Source: a virus. Taken from it: 64,000 nucleotides of DNA. Both the position numbers and the translations under genes were made by a program. This document shows positions 23,075-31,398 of the stretch, in pieces. Each line of letters starts with the position of its first letter. The first letter of the stretch is position 1. Location of the stretch: positions 1 through 64,000 of IMG/VR virus record IMGVR_UViG_3300032083_001576. One strand, written 5' to 3'. A model generated the notes under the pieces. The model did no database searches and was not told where the DNA came from. It saw only the letters and a list, made by a program, of their open reading frames with translations.

Positions 23075-24414
23075 ACTGTAGCCTCATTTGTTACTTTCTT
23101 TAATTTAGGTAATTTTATTTTAGGTGGTTCTGAATTACTAACTTTTTGTAATTTAGGTAATTGTAACCCAACTTGTTGAGGGACTTTGTCCACAATCGGT
23201 GTAATGATTTTACCAAGTTTTTCTGTCATTTTATCTAATGTAAACTTTTCTCTATTGATTTTCATTAAATTTAATGCTTTTTCTTTTACTTCATCATAGT
23301 TTTGAAAACAATAATTCATAGCTCTGTAAGCTTGTGTTTCATTTACGTTAAACCATTGTGATTCAGGTATGACTATGTCTTTCCACACTTGAGACTTTGG
23401 AACTTGAACTAATTCACCACCCAATAACATTGAATCTGTTTCTGATAAGAAATCCATTTGTCCACTCCAAGCACTCGCGATTACAGGTAACCCAACCATT
23501 GAAGCTTCTAATAAAGGTCTTCCGAATCCTTCACCGTGTGTTAATGAAACAAAACATTTTACCTTTGGATGATTATATAATTTATTCATTTCCTCTGTTG
23601 ATAAAGAACCATGTAGTAAATAAACATTTGGTAGATTCCAATCTTTTGGAAACATTGATTTAATTTCATTTATTTTTCTTAAACACTCTTCTCTATCTAA
23701 TATTGAAAATGTCGCTCCAGCAGTTTTTAATATTAACGCTGGTTGTTCTTTTTTATTTGCAAATGATTCATAAAACAATTTAACTAATTTTGATATATCT
23801 TTTCTATCTTCACCAAATCCACCTTTACCCCACAATCCAACGTGTAAAAATGCAAAATCCTCTTTTATATCATCAACTAAATCTAAGGATGAATCATCAA
23901 GTGGTTTAAATATATTTTCATCAACACCCTCAAATAACACTTCAATTGGTTTTTCTAATTTCAACTCACCAACTTTTTGTTGTTGTCCATTTGGTAATTG
24001 TTGCATTTTTTCATAAAGAGCTTTTACAAATCCGTCTTTTGAGTGTTCTGATGGTGTGATGATTAAATCCATTTTGTTACAACCCTCTATCCAATTATTT
24101 GAGACAGTCGTTGTTTCAATACCAGCGGTTATTCCAATATTAACCTCACCATAAGTTTGAAATTCATTTGGTATTCTAATGTCTACATACACGTTTGGTT
24201 TTTTATCCATCTTTGGTTCTGGTAAAATACAATCAATAATGTTTTTATCTAATTCAATGTCTAAAGCATTTCTTGGACATTCTCCCCAAGGCACATCAAG
24301 TATTTTTACATCAAACTTACCTAAGTTTATAAAAGAACGAACTAAATCTCTAGCGTGGTCACCATACCCACTTCTTGATGAAACAGGTGCACATATTAAC
24401 ATAACTTTTTTCAT
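23071..24414 (-). CDS. GT4-family glycosyltransferase with C-terminal LPKL repeats
   Basis: I start at ATG 24414 (MKKVMLICAPVSSRSGYGD): GGAGG lies seven bases upstream and the ATG overlaps the previous stop (TAATG). The 447-aa protein has the SGYGDHARDL acceptor-side loop, HVGLWGKGGFGEDRKDI, and the GT4 donor motif HGEGFGRPLLEASMVGLPVIAS, containing EX7E. The last 35 residues hold two LPKLxKV motifs (LQLPKLQKV and IKLPKLKKV); the partner gene upstream begins with a third copy. Probably acts with that partner. Confidence 0.88.
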   Translation of the reverse strand: MKKVMLICAPVSSRSGYGDHARDLVRSFINLGKFDVKILDVPWGECPRNALDIELDKNIIDCILPEPKMDKKPNVYVDIRIPNEFQTYGEVNIGITAGIETTTVSNNWIEGCNKMDLIITPSEHSKDGFVKALYEKMQQLPNGQQQKVGELKLEKPIEVLFEGVDENIFKPLDDSSLDLVDDIKEDFAFLHVGLWGKGGFGEDRKDISKLVKLFYESFANKKEQPALILKTAGATFSILDREECLRKINEIKSMFPKDWNLPNVYLLHGSLSTEEMNKLYNHPKVKCFVSLTHGEGFGRPLLEASMVGLPVIASAWSGQMDFLSETDSMLLGGELVQVPKSQVWKDIVIPESQWFNVNETQAYRAMNYCFQNYDEVKEKALNLMKINREKFTLDKMTEKLGKIITPIVDKVPQQVGLQLPKLQKVSNSEPPKIKLPKLKKVTNEATV

Positions 24415-25841
24415 TACACAACCTCCAATGTATATTGTTCTCTTGGTTTCCATTTCTCTAAACAAGTATCTATATTTTTAATAAATGATTCTGACATATG
24501 TTTAGCAGTCATTCTACCTTCATTGTTTACAAATTGTCTTCCCAACTCACCACATCTTTTTCTTTCTTCAGGACCCACTTTATACCATTCTAATAATGCT
24601 TCACCTGCATCTTCATAACTACATCTATCATCAAAGATGTATGGTGTTAATGGTGAACCTTGACAACTTATGTTTGATGGAAAAACAGGTTTAACCCATT
24701 CACCATGATTCACATAAGTTCCTCTGTGGTTAGATTGTAATTCAACATACTCTTCAGCAGTTAAATATTCACCTTTGTTGTTTTTAAATCCACATTGGTC
24801 TTGTAATCCACCTGTGACATTTACTACGATACAACCACCCGTATGTAACATCTCACAACTACCTAATCCAAATCCCTCATTGGAAGCCATATTGATATAA
24901 ACATCACAAGAGTTAAACACAAAGTTCATTTCCTCATCATTAAACGAACCGTTAGGATGATTATCGTGTGTGAATATAACTGGATAATCAGGTAGAAGAG
25001 TTTTACACACAGCTCTCATATCAGTCCCATTCTCATCACTTGGAGCTGCATGCCAAACTAAACAACAATCTTTTCTTTTCTCTGGTGATAATTTATCCAT
25101 CATATGTTTGTAAGCGAGAGCAACATCACCTGGTGATTTTCTTCTAATGTTACGATTTAAATATAAAACTTTAAATTTATATTTGTCTAATCCCATTTTT
25201 TGTTCAAATTCTCTAAACTTGGTGTCACCTTTATCTTGAATTTTGTGTATTCTTTTATCAGTTATTCCGTGAGGAACATAATCTGTTTGCCAATCTTCAT
25301 AACCATATTTAGAAAGTATTCTTTTGTTAATACCATATGTTTGTTTTGATATTGACATTAACAAGTCTGAACTTCTATAATAGTTTGTATTGTATAATGG
25401 GTCTGGAATATCGTCCCAAATATTATAATACATAATAGGTATGTGTTGTCTTACTTCATGTTCCATATTATATAACCAAATCCAAAATCTTGGGTCTGTA
25501 AAGTGCATTATGACATCTGGCTTTTCCATATCAAGAATTTGTCTTAACAATTGTGGATTACCGTAACCAGATATTGGATATATTTTTAGATATGCATCAT
25601 CAATACCATATTCATTTTTTACAGCGTGACTCATATCTATGATTTTACCCTCTTCTGGATGTTTTACAGCACCACCTAATTGAACCCAATCGTATTTATG
25701 TAATGTTCCCATCACAAATTCTTTTGACTGAGTGGCTATTCCACTGTGCATTCTCAAATCATCTGATAAAAGTAGAATCTTTTTCTTCTTTACTTTGTTT
25801 GGATTTGCTTTTTTTAATTTTGGAAGTTGAATTTGACTCAT
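24414..25841 (-). CDS. GT4-family glycosyltransferase with N-terminal LPKL motif
   Basis: 475 aa. KILLLSDDLRMHSGIATQSK opens the N-terminal Rossmann half; VLYLNRNIRRKSPGDVALAY is the start of the C-terminal half; NMASNEGFGLGSCEMLHTGGCIVVN holds the EX7E-like donor-binding residues (E...GSCE). The first dozen residues IQLPKLKKANP match the C-terminal repeats of the downstream transferase. It is the first gene, in transcription order, of the sugar cluster. Confidence 0.86.
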   Translation of the reverse strand: MSQIQLPKLKKANPNKVKKKKILLLSDDLRMHSGIATQSKEFVMGTLHKYDWVQLGGAVKHPEEGKIIDMSHAVKNEYGIDDAYLKIYPISGYGNPQLLRQILDMEKPDVIMHFTDPRFWIWLYNMEHEVRQHIPIMYYNIWDDIPDPLYNTNYYRSSDLLMSISKQTYGINKRILSKYGYEDWQTDYVPHGITDKRIHKIQDKGDTKFREFEQKMGLDKYKFKVLYLNRNIRRKSPGDVALAYKHMMDKLSPEKRKDCCLVWHAAPSDENGTDMRAVCKTLLPDYPVIFTHDNHPNGSFNDEEMNFVFNSCDVYINMASNEGFGLGSCEMLHTGGCIVVNVTGGLQDQCGFKNNKGEYLTAEEYVELQSNHRGTYVNHGEWVKPVFPSNISCQGSPLTPYIFDDRCSYEDAGEALLEWYKVGPEERKRCGELGRQFVNNEGRMTAKHMSESFIKNIDTCLEKWKPREQYTLEVV

Positions 25842-25859
25842 AACCTATTTTTCTCCTAT

Positions 25860-26054
25860 TTAAAAGTTGCTTCCACTTACGATTAGATTATCATAAGTTT
25901 CTATTTCTTCTCTGTATTTTTCATCTGTTAAAAATCTATCAACTGAACGATTTGTTAATTTTTGTAAAGTCATTTTTGTATTAACTGTATTCAGTTTGAA
26001 TTGTTCATACAATGATTCTATGATTTTAACCGATGTTAATTTTGTATTTTTCAT
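25860..26054 (-). CDS. Small ribbon-helix-helix-like DNA-binding protein
   Basis: 64 aa. KLTSVKIIESLYEQFKLNTVNTKMTLQ reads as a basic strand, then helix, turn, helix (LQKLTNRSVDRFLTD), the size and pattern of Arc/MetJ-type ribbon-helix-helix repressors. No sequence motif is fully diagnostic. GGAG precedes the ATG and a copy of the late-type motif lies 22 bases upstream, so it may be expressed late. It stands immediately before the sugar cluster and may regulate it (inference). Confidence 0.5.
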   Translation of the reverse strand: MKNTKLTSVKIIESLYEQFKLNTVNTKMTLQKLTNRSVDRFLTDEKYREEIETYDNLIVSGSNF

Positions 26055-26075
26055 ATTGTTTCTCCATCATATTTA

Positions 26076-26088
26076 CATATATAAATAT
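26076..26088 (-). promoter_or_regulatory. Late-type promoter motif upstream of the RHH-like gene
   Basis: ATATTTATATATG on the minus strand, identical to the motif repeated upstream of virion genes. Its position, 22 bases before an ATG and after the stop of the SLOG gene, fits a promoter for the RHH-like gene and the glycan genes beyond it. Confidence 0.5.
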
Positions 26089-26105
26089 ATACAAATATAA
26101 AAAAA

Positions 26106-26507
26106 CTATGAAATAATTACTCTTTTTTTATCTAATTTTTTTGCATACTCTAATGTGTTTATAGTTCCTTTGGCCTCAACACCATTAGGTATGAATGCTA
26201 CTATGAAGTCCGATACACTAGCTATGATTTTATTTCTTACAAAAAAGTTTCTCATACTGAAATCTTTATTGTATCGAGATTCTGGTAATACGCAATATAA
26301 ATTATGAACTTCGTGAAATGGTGGATACTCTTCGTATTGTAAACCTAATTCAAGTGTGTATTTCTTAGCGTATTTATCAGCTCCTTGTTTACAACCACCA
26401 CTAACGATAATTGTATCATTACCATATTGTTGTTTTAATTTAAATACAAAATCTTTAATTTTCTTTTTGTTCTCATATCTTCTACTCCCTATCAATGCTA
26501 CTCTCAT
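26106..26507 (-). CDS. SLOG-superfamily (DUF2493/YspA-like) protein
   Basis: 133 aa. RVALIGSRRYENKKKI starts a Rossmann-like fold; IIVSGGCKQGADKYA is the glycine-rich phosphate-binding motif, and SMRNFFVRNKIIASVSDFIVAF has the RN..I...D segment of DUF2493/YspA-like proteins. SLOG proteins bind nucleotides or NAD-related ligands and occur in phage genomes and in signalling-linked immunity systems. Here it overlaps the nuclease gene by one base. The ligand is unknown. Confidence 0.78.
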   Translation of the reverse strand: MRVALIGSRRYENKKKIKDFVFKLKQQYGNDTIIVSGGCKQGADKYAKKYTLELGLQYEEYPPFHEVHNLYCVLPESRYNKDFSMRNFFVRNKIIASVSDFIVAFIPNGVEAKGTINTLEYAKKLDKKRVIIS

Positions 26508-27364
26508 TATACTCCTACACTACAATATTCTGTATTTTTAAATTCACACCATTTACAAGCTTTCTTACTTGGTGTTGGTATAATGTTTTCTGATATTCGT
26601 TCACCCTTATCATCAAACGCTAAATCCAAGAATGTATTTAATCTCTTAGCCACTTTGTTCATACTTACAGTACCACTCGCTGGTGAGAACTTCTGAACTC
26701 TCTTTTGTGGAAACATTGCTTCTTCCCATAGTTTTCTTTTCACGATGAAGTATTCTACTTCTATGTTTTCAATCGGGTGATTGTATTGTTTAGCGTAGAA
26801 TTGTTTATATAATAATAATTGTTGAGTTTTGTTCTCATCTTTTTTCATCCATTTGTTCCAACCACGAGTAGATGTTTTAATATCATAGATTGTTATCGTA
26901 TCAGTTCTTTCATCCAATATAACTAAATCCAAGTAACCAACTATTTTAACATTCTTTTTTAAATCCACTTCAATTGGAACTTCACAACCAATTAACTTAT
27001 ATCCTCTTTTACTGAAATAATCAGCTCTTCTCTTTTTAATAAAGTCCAATATATCCACACCATCTTGAAAGAACTCTCTCATCTCTTCTAATGTGCAAGG
27101 GTTCTTACCATAGGTTTCTTTATCTTGTTTAAACAACTCCATCATTTTGTCGTGTAGTCTTTGTTCAAGATTTAGTTTGTTTGCATTCTTCACACTATCG
27201 TGATACATAACTTCTAACCAAGTTTGTATAACTTCGTGCATTGCTGTTCCAAATAATAAATGAATACTTGGTTCTCGTTCTGTTATTTTATCAATGTAAT
27301 TTAGTTTCCACCTTTGTGGGCATTCACTAAACATTGATAATTGTGAATATGATATTCTACCCAT
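26507..27364 (-). CDS. PD-(D/E)XK nuclease, Cas4/RecB-like, with Cys cluster
   Basis: 285 aa. GYLDLVILDERTDTITIYDIKTS contains the catalytic D...DxK (Asp in GYLDLV and DIK), and the later QLLLYKQFY is motif QxxxY of RecB-type nucleases. An N-terminal Cys (SECPQRW) together with C-terminal CKWCEFKNTEYC resembles the Fe-S-binding Cys set of Cas4 and AddB. Probably a 5' or 3' resecting exonuclease used in recombination or host DNA breakdown. It lies next to other nucleic-acid genes. Confidence 0.85.
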   Translation of the reverse strand: MGRISYSQLSMFSECPQRWKLNYIDKITEREPSIHLLFGTAMHEVIQTWLEVMYHDSVKNANKLNLEQRLHDKMMELFKQDKETYGKNPCTLEEMREFFQDGVDILDFIKKRRADYFSKRGYKLIGCEVPIEVDLKKNVKIVGYLDLVILDERTDTITIYDIKTSTRGWNKWMKKDENKTQQLLLYKQFYAKQYNHPIENIEVEYFIVKRKLWEEAMFPQKRVQKFSPASGTVSMNKVAKRLNTFLDLAFDDKGERISENIIPTPSKKACKWCEFKNTEYCSVGV

Positions 27365-28115
27365 AAAATCTCTCCTTTGATTCTACCTCTATTTTTTGTA
27401 TTTCTGGATAGAATTGATAAGCATCTTTTGGATAAGGTTTAGGTTTATGTATTAATGTATTCATAATCTTTTTCTTATCTTTCTTTCCACATAACAAATA
27501 CAAGTATCTATGTTTTTCAGGTTCTTCTTTCCTCCAAAACGTATGTCCAATCTTTTTCTTTAATTTTTCTAAATTATGAGAACCAAACTTCGTTGTAACA
27601 TTTCGTGAATGCATCCACTTACCATCCTCTGTAAGTCGTATAGCATAATTAGGCATTAGTCGAATACTATTACCTTGATATATCCAATTCGTAGCTTGAT
27701 AAATAATACCCAAGTGTCCTTGTTCCGGGTCTGAATAACTTACCAATACTTTTATCTCACTAGCGTTTTCCTTCAACCAATTGAATGTTTTGGATAAAAC
27801 CACACTCTCTGTATTCTTACCATAATCATCAAAGATAAATAACCTTGTTAACTCCAATACTTCTTCTTCTTTTAATTCAGGTGATATGGATTTAGGAGCA
27901 CTTCTTCCAACAGGATAACCATAGATAGCCACACCCGCTAATTTTTCATCTTTCTCATCAAAGAATGAATGTTCGTTATCTGTTTCATAAAACACACCTA
28001 AAGCGTATCTACAAGATGTCCACTTATGACTGTAATGATTCTTTACAATCATATCTTTGGCTATCTTCTTTGAGATTTCTCTTATGGTTATTTTATTTGG
28101 ATTAATTGATGTCAA
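27357..28115 (-). CDS. Mom-like GNAT-fold DNA-modification protein (putative)
   Basis: 252 aa. MIVKNHYSHKWTSCRYALGVF, VAIYGYPVGRSAPKS, LELTRLFIFDDYG and VLVSYSDPEQGHLGIIYQAT read like the Mom-type family of phage acetyltransferase-fold proteins; Mu Mom modifies adenines in DNA. The Asp and Tyr in SDPEQGHLGIIY are ten residues apart, which from memory is also the spacing of two important Mom residues. An alternative is a general GNAT acetyltransferase. The neighbour downstream is the nuclease and the gene beyond upstream carries a DUF1599-like domain. Confidence 0.6.
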   Translation of the reverse strand: MTSINPNKITIREISKKIAKDMIVKNHYSHKWTSCRYALGVFYETDNEHSFFDEKDEKLAGVAIYGYPVGRSAPKSISPELKEEEVLELTRLFIFDDYGKNTESVVLSKTFNWLKENASEIKVLVSYSDPEQGHLGIIYQATNWIYQGNSIRLMPNYAIRLTEDGKWMHSRNVTTKFGSHNLEKLKKKIGHTFWRKEEPEKHRYLYLLCGKKDKKKIMNTLIHKPKPYPKDAYQFYPEIQKIEVESKERFYG

Positions 28116-28305
28116 AGTTTCTCTTTAATGTTTCTAAGTTTTCTTCAGCTTGTGATAAACTCTCTGTCCATTTCTTTACCTCAGTTAATAAATCTGAGTG
28201 TTCCCCAATCATTGTAGCATCATTGAATAATAAATCCAAGTGAGCCAATGCTTCTGTTCTTTGTGCTTGATAACTATCTATTGCAGCTTGTATTAATTGA
28301 TTCAT
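28102..28305 (-). CDS. Hypothetical coiled-coil protein (67 aa)
   Basis: I use ATG 28305 (MNQLIQAAIDSYQ) with GGGGA seven bases upstream; a start seven codons earlier is possible but has no good site. The whole protein is a predicted helix (LHLDLLF..., then LTEVKKWTESLSQAEENLE) with heptad-like spacing. It overlaps the Mom-like gene by 14 bases. Function unknown. Confidence 0.55.
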   Translation of the reverse strand: MNQLIQAAIDSYQAQRTEALAHLDLLFNDATMIGEHSDLLTEVKKWTESLSQAEENLETLKRNFDIN

Positions 28306-28306
28306 T

Positions 28307-28702
28307 TTATTTTCCCCATTTTCCATTCTTTACTATTGTAGCCATAATACCATAATTAGATACGTCCAAGTATGCATCTTCCAATGGTTCATCTACAGCC
28401 GTATCTTTATTCCCCATTAACAAAGTTTTTAACCTTTGTATTTTATCATTCATTCTAAACCACAATCCAGTTAATGATAACTTAATCTCATCATCTGTTG
28501 ATAATTGTGTTCCAACTGAGATATTACCAGGACCATAATCGTGTTGTTTTCTACAAAACAATTCGTATTGTTCCCTTTGTAATCTTCTAAACTCACCAGT
28601 CATTTCAGGCCATTCCTTTTCCATCTGTTCTACAATTGGGTGTTTAGTAACTGTTAAATCTGTTTCAGACATTGTTAAGTCGTTTTCTTTTATATTGCTC
28701 AC
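28307..28702 (-). CDS. DUF1599 (nucleotide-modification-associated) protein
   Basis: 131 aa. ELFCRKQHDYGPGNISVG is the N-terminal signature of DUF1599: a K...DYG..N motif. SLTGLWFRMNDKIQRLKTLL and EDAYLDVSNYGIMATIV complete the domain. The family has been linked by gene neighbourhood to modified nucleotides in phage DNA. Lying beside a Mom-like gene strengthens that reading. Chemistry unknown; it does not resemble a methylase or polymerase. Confidence 0.75.
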   Translation of the reverse strand: MSNIKENDLTMSETDLTVTKHPIVEQMEKEWPEMTGEFRRLQREQYELFCRKQHDYGPGNISVGTQLSTDDEIKLSLTGLWFRMNDKIQRLKTLLMGNKDTAVDEPLEDAYLDVSNYGIMATIVKNGKWGK

Positions 28703-29118
28703 TTTAATAACCTCTTAATTGTTTTTTCATTCATTCCATATTTTTCTAATATTTCCATTAACTCATTTTTTGCAATTAAATCTAAATAATCTTTTACTTG
28801 TGATTTACTGCATTCAAAATGTGTAACCATAATATCAATCAATTCCGTATTGTATTTCTTATCTTTCTTACCTTTAATATACTTATTGAATCTCTTACCT
28901 CTTGGTAACATATCACAATACCACTTGTAAACTTCTTGTGGTTCTAATGTTCCAATAGAATACTTTTGAAAGTAATTCACAATTTCAAGAAAATCTTTAT
29001 CCATTGACAACCAACGATTGATTATAAATGGGCTGAATTTCTTTTGTTCATCTTCTGTAAATTCATTCCAATGAGTTTTCTTTACAAGTATTTGATTTAT
29101 CCAATCGAATATTGTCAT
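28699..29118 (-). CDS. 62: Clamp loader small subunit (gp62-like)
   Basis: 139 aa. FINRWLSMDKDFLEIVNYF, then YCDMLPRGKRFNKYIKGKKD, then CSKSQVKDYLDLIAKN align with the middle of T4 gp62, which has a similar VPRGKRYGKW segment. gp62 is one subunit of the 44/62 complex that loads the gp45 clamp. It is shorter than T4 gp62 (187 aa). The gp44 and gp45 genes lie a little upstream, separated by three small genes. Overlap of four bases with the DUF1599 gene. Confidence 0.75.
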   Translation of the reverse strand: MTIFDWINQILVKKTHWNEFTEDEQKKFSPFIINRWLSMDKDFLEIVNYFQKYSIGTLEPQEVYKWYCDMLPRGKRFNKYIKGKKDKKYNTELIDIMVTHFECSKSQVKDYLDLIAKNELMEILEKYGMNEKTIKRLLK

Positions 29119-29315
29119 TTACCAAATCCCCACGAACCATCTGCAGAACCAGGTCTAGCATTTGGTTTATATATTCTTTCCATTTTTTCATCATTACCAT
29201 TTACATTTGGGTCATAACAACACTTAGGACACAATTGAAAATCTAAATCATTCATAGATTTCAAAAAGTCTTTTTCCAATCCACAAGTATTACATTTGTA
29301 AGTATAGAAAGGCAT
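29115..29315 (-). CDS. FmdB-type zinc-ribbon protein
   Basis: 66 aa. MPFYTYKCNTCGLEKDFLKSM opens with the FmdB/putative regulatory zinc-ribbon signature (YxCxxCG), and CPKC follows at about residue 31. The tail KMERIYKPNARPG continues the pattern. Members are of unclear function, perhaps nucleic-acid binding. It overlaps gp62 by four bases and the next ribbon by one. Confidence 0.82.
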   Translation of the reverse strand: MPFYTYKCNTCGLEKDFLKSMNDLDFQLCPKCCYDPNVNGNDEKMERIYKPNARPGSADGSWGFGK

Positions 29316-29551
29316 TATTGAATACCATTTATATCTGTGAACTCTTTATTCACATGTCCACATTTTTCACATGCGAATACAGCCATTGGAATTATGGTTT
29401 CTTGTCCATTTGGTGCAACTAATGCTGACATCTTTCTCATCAGTAATGTTTGTTTAAATGTTTTACCACCACAATTTTCACAACTAATTTCTGTGGTTTT
29501 ACTAAAGTCAATTTGTTCTTCCATTTGACCATTTTTACCAGGTATCATCAT
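29315..29551 (-). CDS. Small zinc-ribbon protein (78 aa)
   Basis: Two CxxC pairs, CENCGG (residues 24-27) and CEKCG (61-64), separated by a hydrophobic stretch (KTFKQTLLMRKMSALV). The spacing fits a zinc ribbon that may bind nucleic acid or protein. It starts two bases after the stop of the small gene upstream (AAGATGATG). Function unknown. Confidence 0.72.
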   Translation of the reverse strand: MMIPGKNGQMEEQIDFSKTTEISCENCGGKTFKQTLLMRKMSALVAPNGQETIIPMAVFACEKCGHVNKEFTDINGIQ

Positions 29552-29552
29552 C

Positions 29553-29708
29553 TTATATCTCCCGTTTAATTTCTGTTATTGTAACATCTTTAGCTTTCCA
29601 ATTCGTCTTAGATAAAATTGTTTCATCATCGTAAGGTGGATTGTGTAATGTTATAATTAAGTCAGGTTTATCTACCCAATCTATATGTTCTATTTTAAAT
29701 GTTTTCAT
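29553..29708 (-). CDS. Hypothetical small protein (51 aa)
   Basis: MKTFKIEHIDWVDKPDLIITL opens the frame and VTITEIKREI closes it. The ATG overlaps the gp44 stop in an ATGA junction and AAGGA lies about seven bases upstream, so it is likely translated with the clamp loader. The alternating pattern suggests a small beta-rich fold. No family is recognised. It is too short for most gene finders. Confidence 0.62.
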   Translation of the reverse strand: MKTFKIEHIDWVDKPDLIITLHNPPYDDETILSKTNWKAKDVTITEIKREI

Positions 29709-30610
29709 TTTAATATCCTTATTAATCTAATTATTAGTGACATAAAGTTAATCTCTTTATCCACTACATTTACATCTTGGAATTGTGCTTCTGCGATATT
29801 CATAATACACTCAGCTTGTTTTCCCTTACCATAATTATCAACTTCATCATATAATAATCTAAATAATTCTGAATAATCTGAAATAGAATTATCAGCTATT
29901 AATTGTCTAATGTCATTTAGTTTAACACCACTTGTCAACATTTCTAACAATTGTAGTTTGTAATTATTCTGAATTACAGAGGTGGTATCAATCTTTAACT
30001 TACCATCAACGATTTGTCTTTGAGCTGAATTAATAACTCTACGAATATCAGGATAACCTGCGTTCACTATCAAAGCTATATCATCAAGTTCAAATTGACA
30101 ATTCTCTTGTGTTAAGATATTAACCATTTGTTGTGCAACCTCTTTTTTAGATGGTGGAACAACTTTGTATGATTGACATCTTGATTGGATTGGGTCTATG
30201 ATTCTTTCTACATAATTACAAGTAAGAATAAACCTACAATGTTTTGAAAATGTTTCCATTAGGTTTCTCAATGCAGCTTGTGCATTTGGTGTAAGATAAT
30301 CACACTCGTCAAGTATAATTACTTTCAAGGATTTGAAACCAACAGATGAAGCAAATGTTTTGATTTTGTTTCTAACATCGTCAACTTTGTTCTCATCAGA
30401 AGCATTGATATACATATAATCACAATCAATGTTAGATGTGATAATCTTCGCTAATGTTGTCTTACCAGTGCCAGCTTTACCAAAAAGTAAAAGATGAGGC
30501 ACATCTTCTGATTCAAGATATGCCTTCACTTTTTCTTTAAGATGCTCGTTACCTACATAAGTTGATAAGTCCGTTGGACGATATTTTTCTACCCATAATG
30601 AATGAGACAT
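29705..30610 (-). CDS. 44: Clamp loader large subunit, AAA+ ATPase (gp44-like)
   Basis: 301 aa, near T4 gp44 (319). LLLFGKAGTGKTTLAK is Walker A (residues about 40-55), VIILDECDYLTP is Walker B with DE, and the SRC motif appears as IQSRCQSYK. Domain III and the collar follow. With gp62 it forms the loader that opens the sliding clamp at primed DNA, using ATP. It overlaps the clamp gene by one base. Order clamp, loader large subunit matches T4. Confidence 0.95.
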   Translation of the reverse strand: MSHSLWVEKYRPTDLSTYVGNEHLKEKVKAYLESEDVPHLLLFGKAGTGKTTLAKIITSNIDCDYMYINASDENKVDDVRNKIKTFASSVGFKSLKVIILDECDYLTPNAQAALRNLMETFSKHCRFILTCNYVERIIDPIQSRCQSYKVVPPSKKEVAQQMVNILTQENCQFELDDIALIVNAGYPDIRRVINSAQRQIVDGKLKIDTTSVIQNNYKLQLLEMLTSGVKLNDIRQLIADNSISDYSELFRLLYDEVDNYGKGKQAECIMNIAEAQFQDVNVVDKEINFMSLIIRLIRILK

Positions 30611-31329
30611 TAATCTACATCCTGCATAGATACTATGTAATAAGTAGAATCAAAATCATCAATTTTGAAATTCACCCTAGCTAATCCCTCAGTTGAAACT
30701 TCAAGAATAGCTGATGAACATTCACGATTTGAAACCAACACTTCTTTAAAAAGATTAGCGTTGAATGTTATTGGTTTGTCAATATCACAACTATCACATT
30801 CTGTTGGGATGTTTACACGATTTGTATTCGTAGATGAATAACCAATCACAACATCACAACCATTGTTATTTTTTACAATTGAAAAAGTATCAACATCACT
30901 TAAAGCACCCTTACCTTTGATGAATGTTGAAATGAAGTTTGAATCTAATTTAATCTTAGTGCCAAACTCTGGTAGTCTTTTCATTTGTGGTGGGTCGGAT
31001 ATAACTGATAAATCACTTAATACATAATCCACAGATGTAGTTCCGTGTTTTATTTTAAGTGAAACAGCTTTATCACCGAATCTTGTTAAGTCTAATGAAA
31101 CATCATCACCTAACACATTTATCAAACTTTTTAATTGGTCGGTTTGATATACACCAATTTCAGCATCTTCAAATTGAAATCTATCAACTTTAACATTACC
31201 TAATAAAGACTTATCAGGTGTGACAAATGATGTTGATATTGAATCACCACTTGATTTCCATTTTACTGAATTTACATTTCCACCCAAATTATACTTTTGA
31301 ATGAATTTATCTAACTTACTTTTTTGCAT
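30610..31329 (-). CDS. 45: DNA sliding clamp (gp45-like)
   Basis: 239 aa, close to T4 gp45 (228). The sequence has the PCNA-like repetitive beta pattern: VKWKSSGDSISTSFVTPDKSLLG, YQTDQLKSLINVLGDD, and SLDLTRFGDKAVSLKI. It is identified by position directly before the clamp loader and by the family pattern, not by a catalytic motif. The homotrimer tethers polymerase to DNA; in T4 gp45 also activates late transcription, which would connect it with the late-type promoters here. A strong promoter precedes it. Confidence 0.9.
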   Translation of the reverse strand: MQKSKLDKFIQKYNLGGNVNSVKWKSSGDSISTSFVTPDKSLLGNVKVDRFQFEDAEIGVYQTDQLKSLINVLGDDVSLDLTRFGDKAVSLKIKHGTTSVDYVLSDLSVISDPPQMKRLPEFGTKIKLDSNFISTFIKGKGALSDVDTFSIVKNNNGCDVVIGYSSTNTNRVNIPTECDSCDIDKPITFNANLFKEVLVSNRECSSAILEVSTEGLARVNFKIDDFDSTYYIVSMQDVD

Positions 31330-31360
31330 CTTATTGTTCTCCTATTAAGGTTTATTGTTT

Positions 31361-31390
31361 AATATAATATATTTTTACCATATGAGTCAA
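31361..31390 (-). promoter_or_regulatory. Sigma70-like promoter for the clamp/clamp-loader operon
   Basis: AAAGCTTGACT with -35 TTGACT (31390-31385) and -10 TATATT (31366-31361, 18-bp spacer; TTATAT at 17). It lies between the polymerase stop and the clamp start, with an A-tract upstream. Confidence 0.8.
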
Positions 31391-31398
31391 GCTTTATT

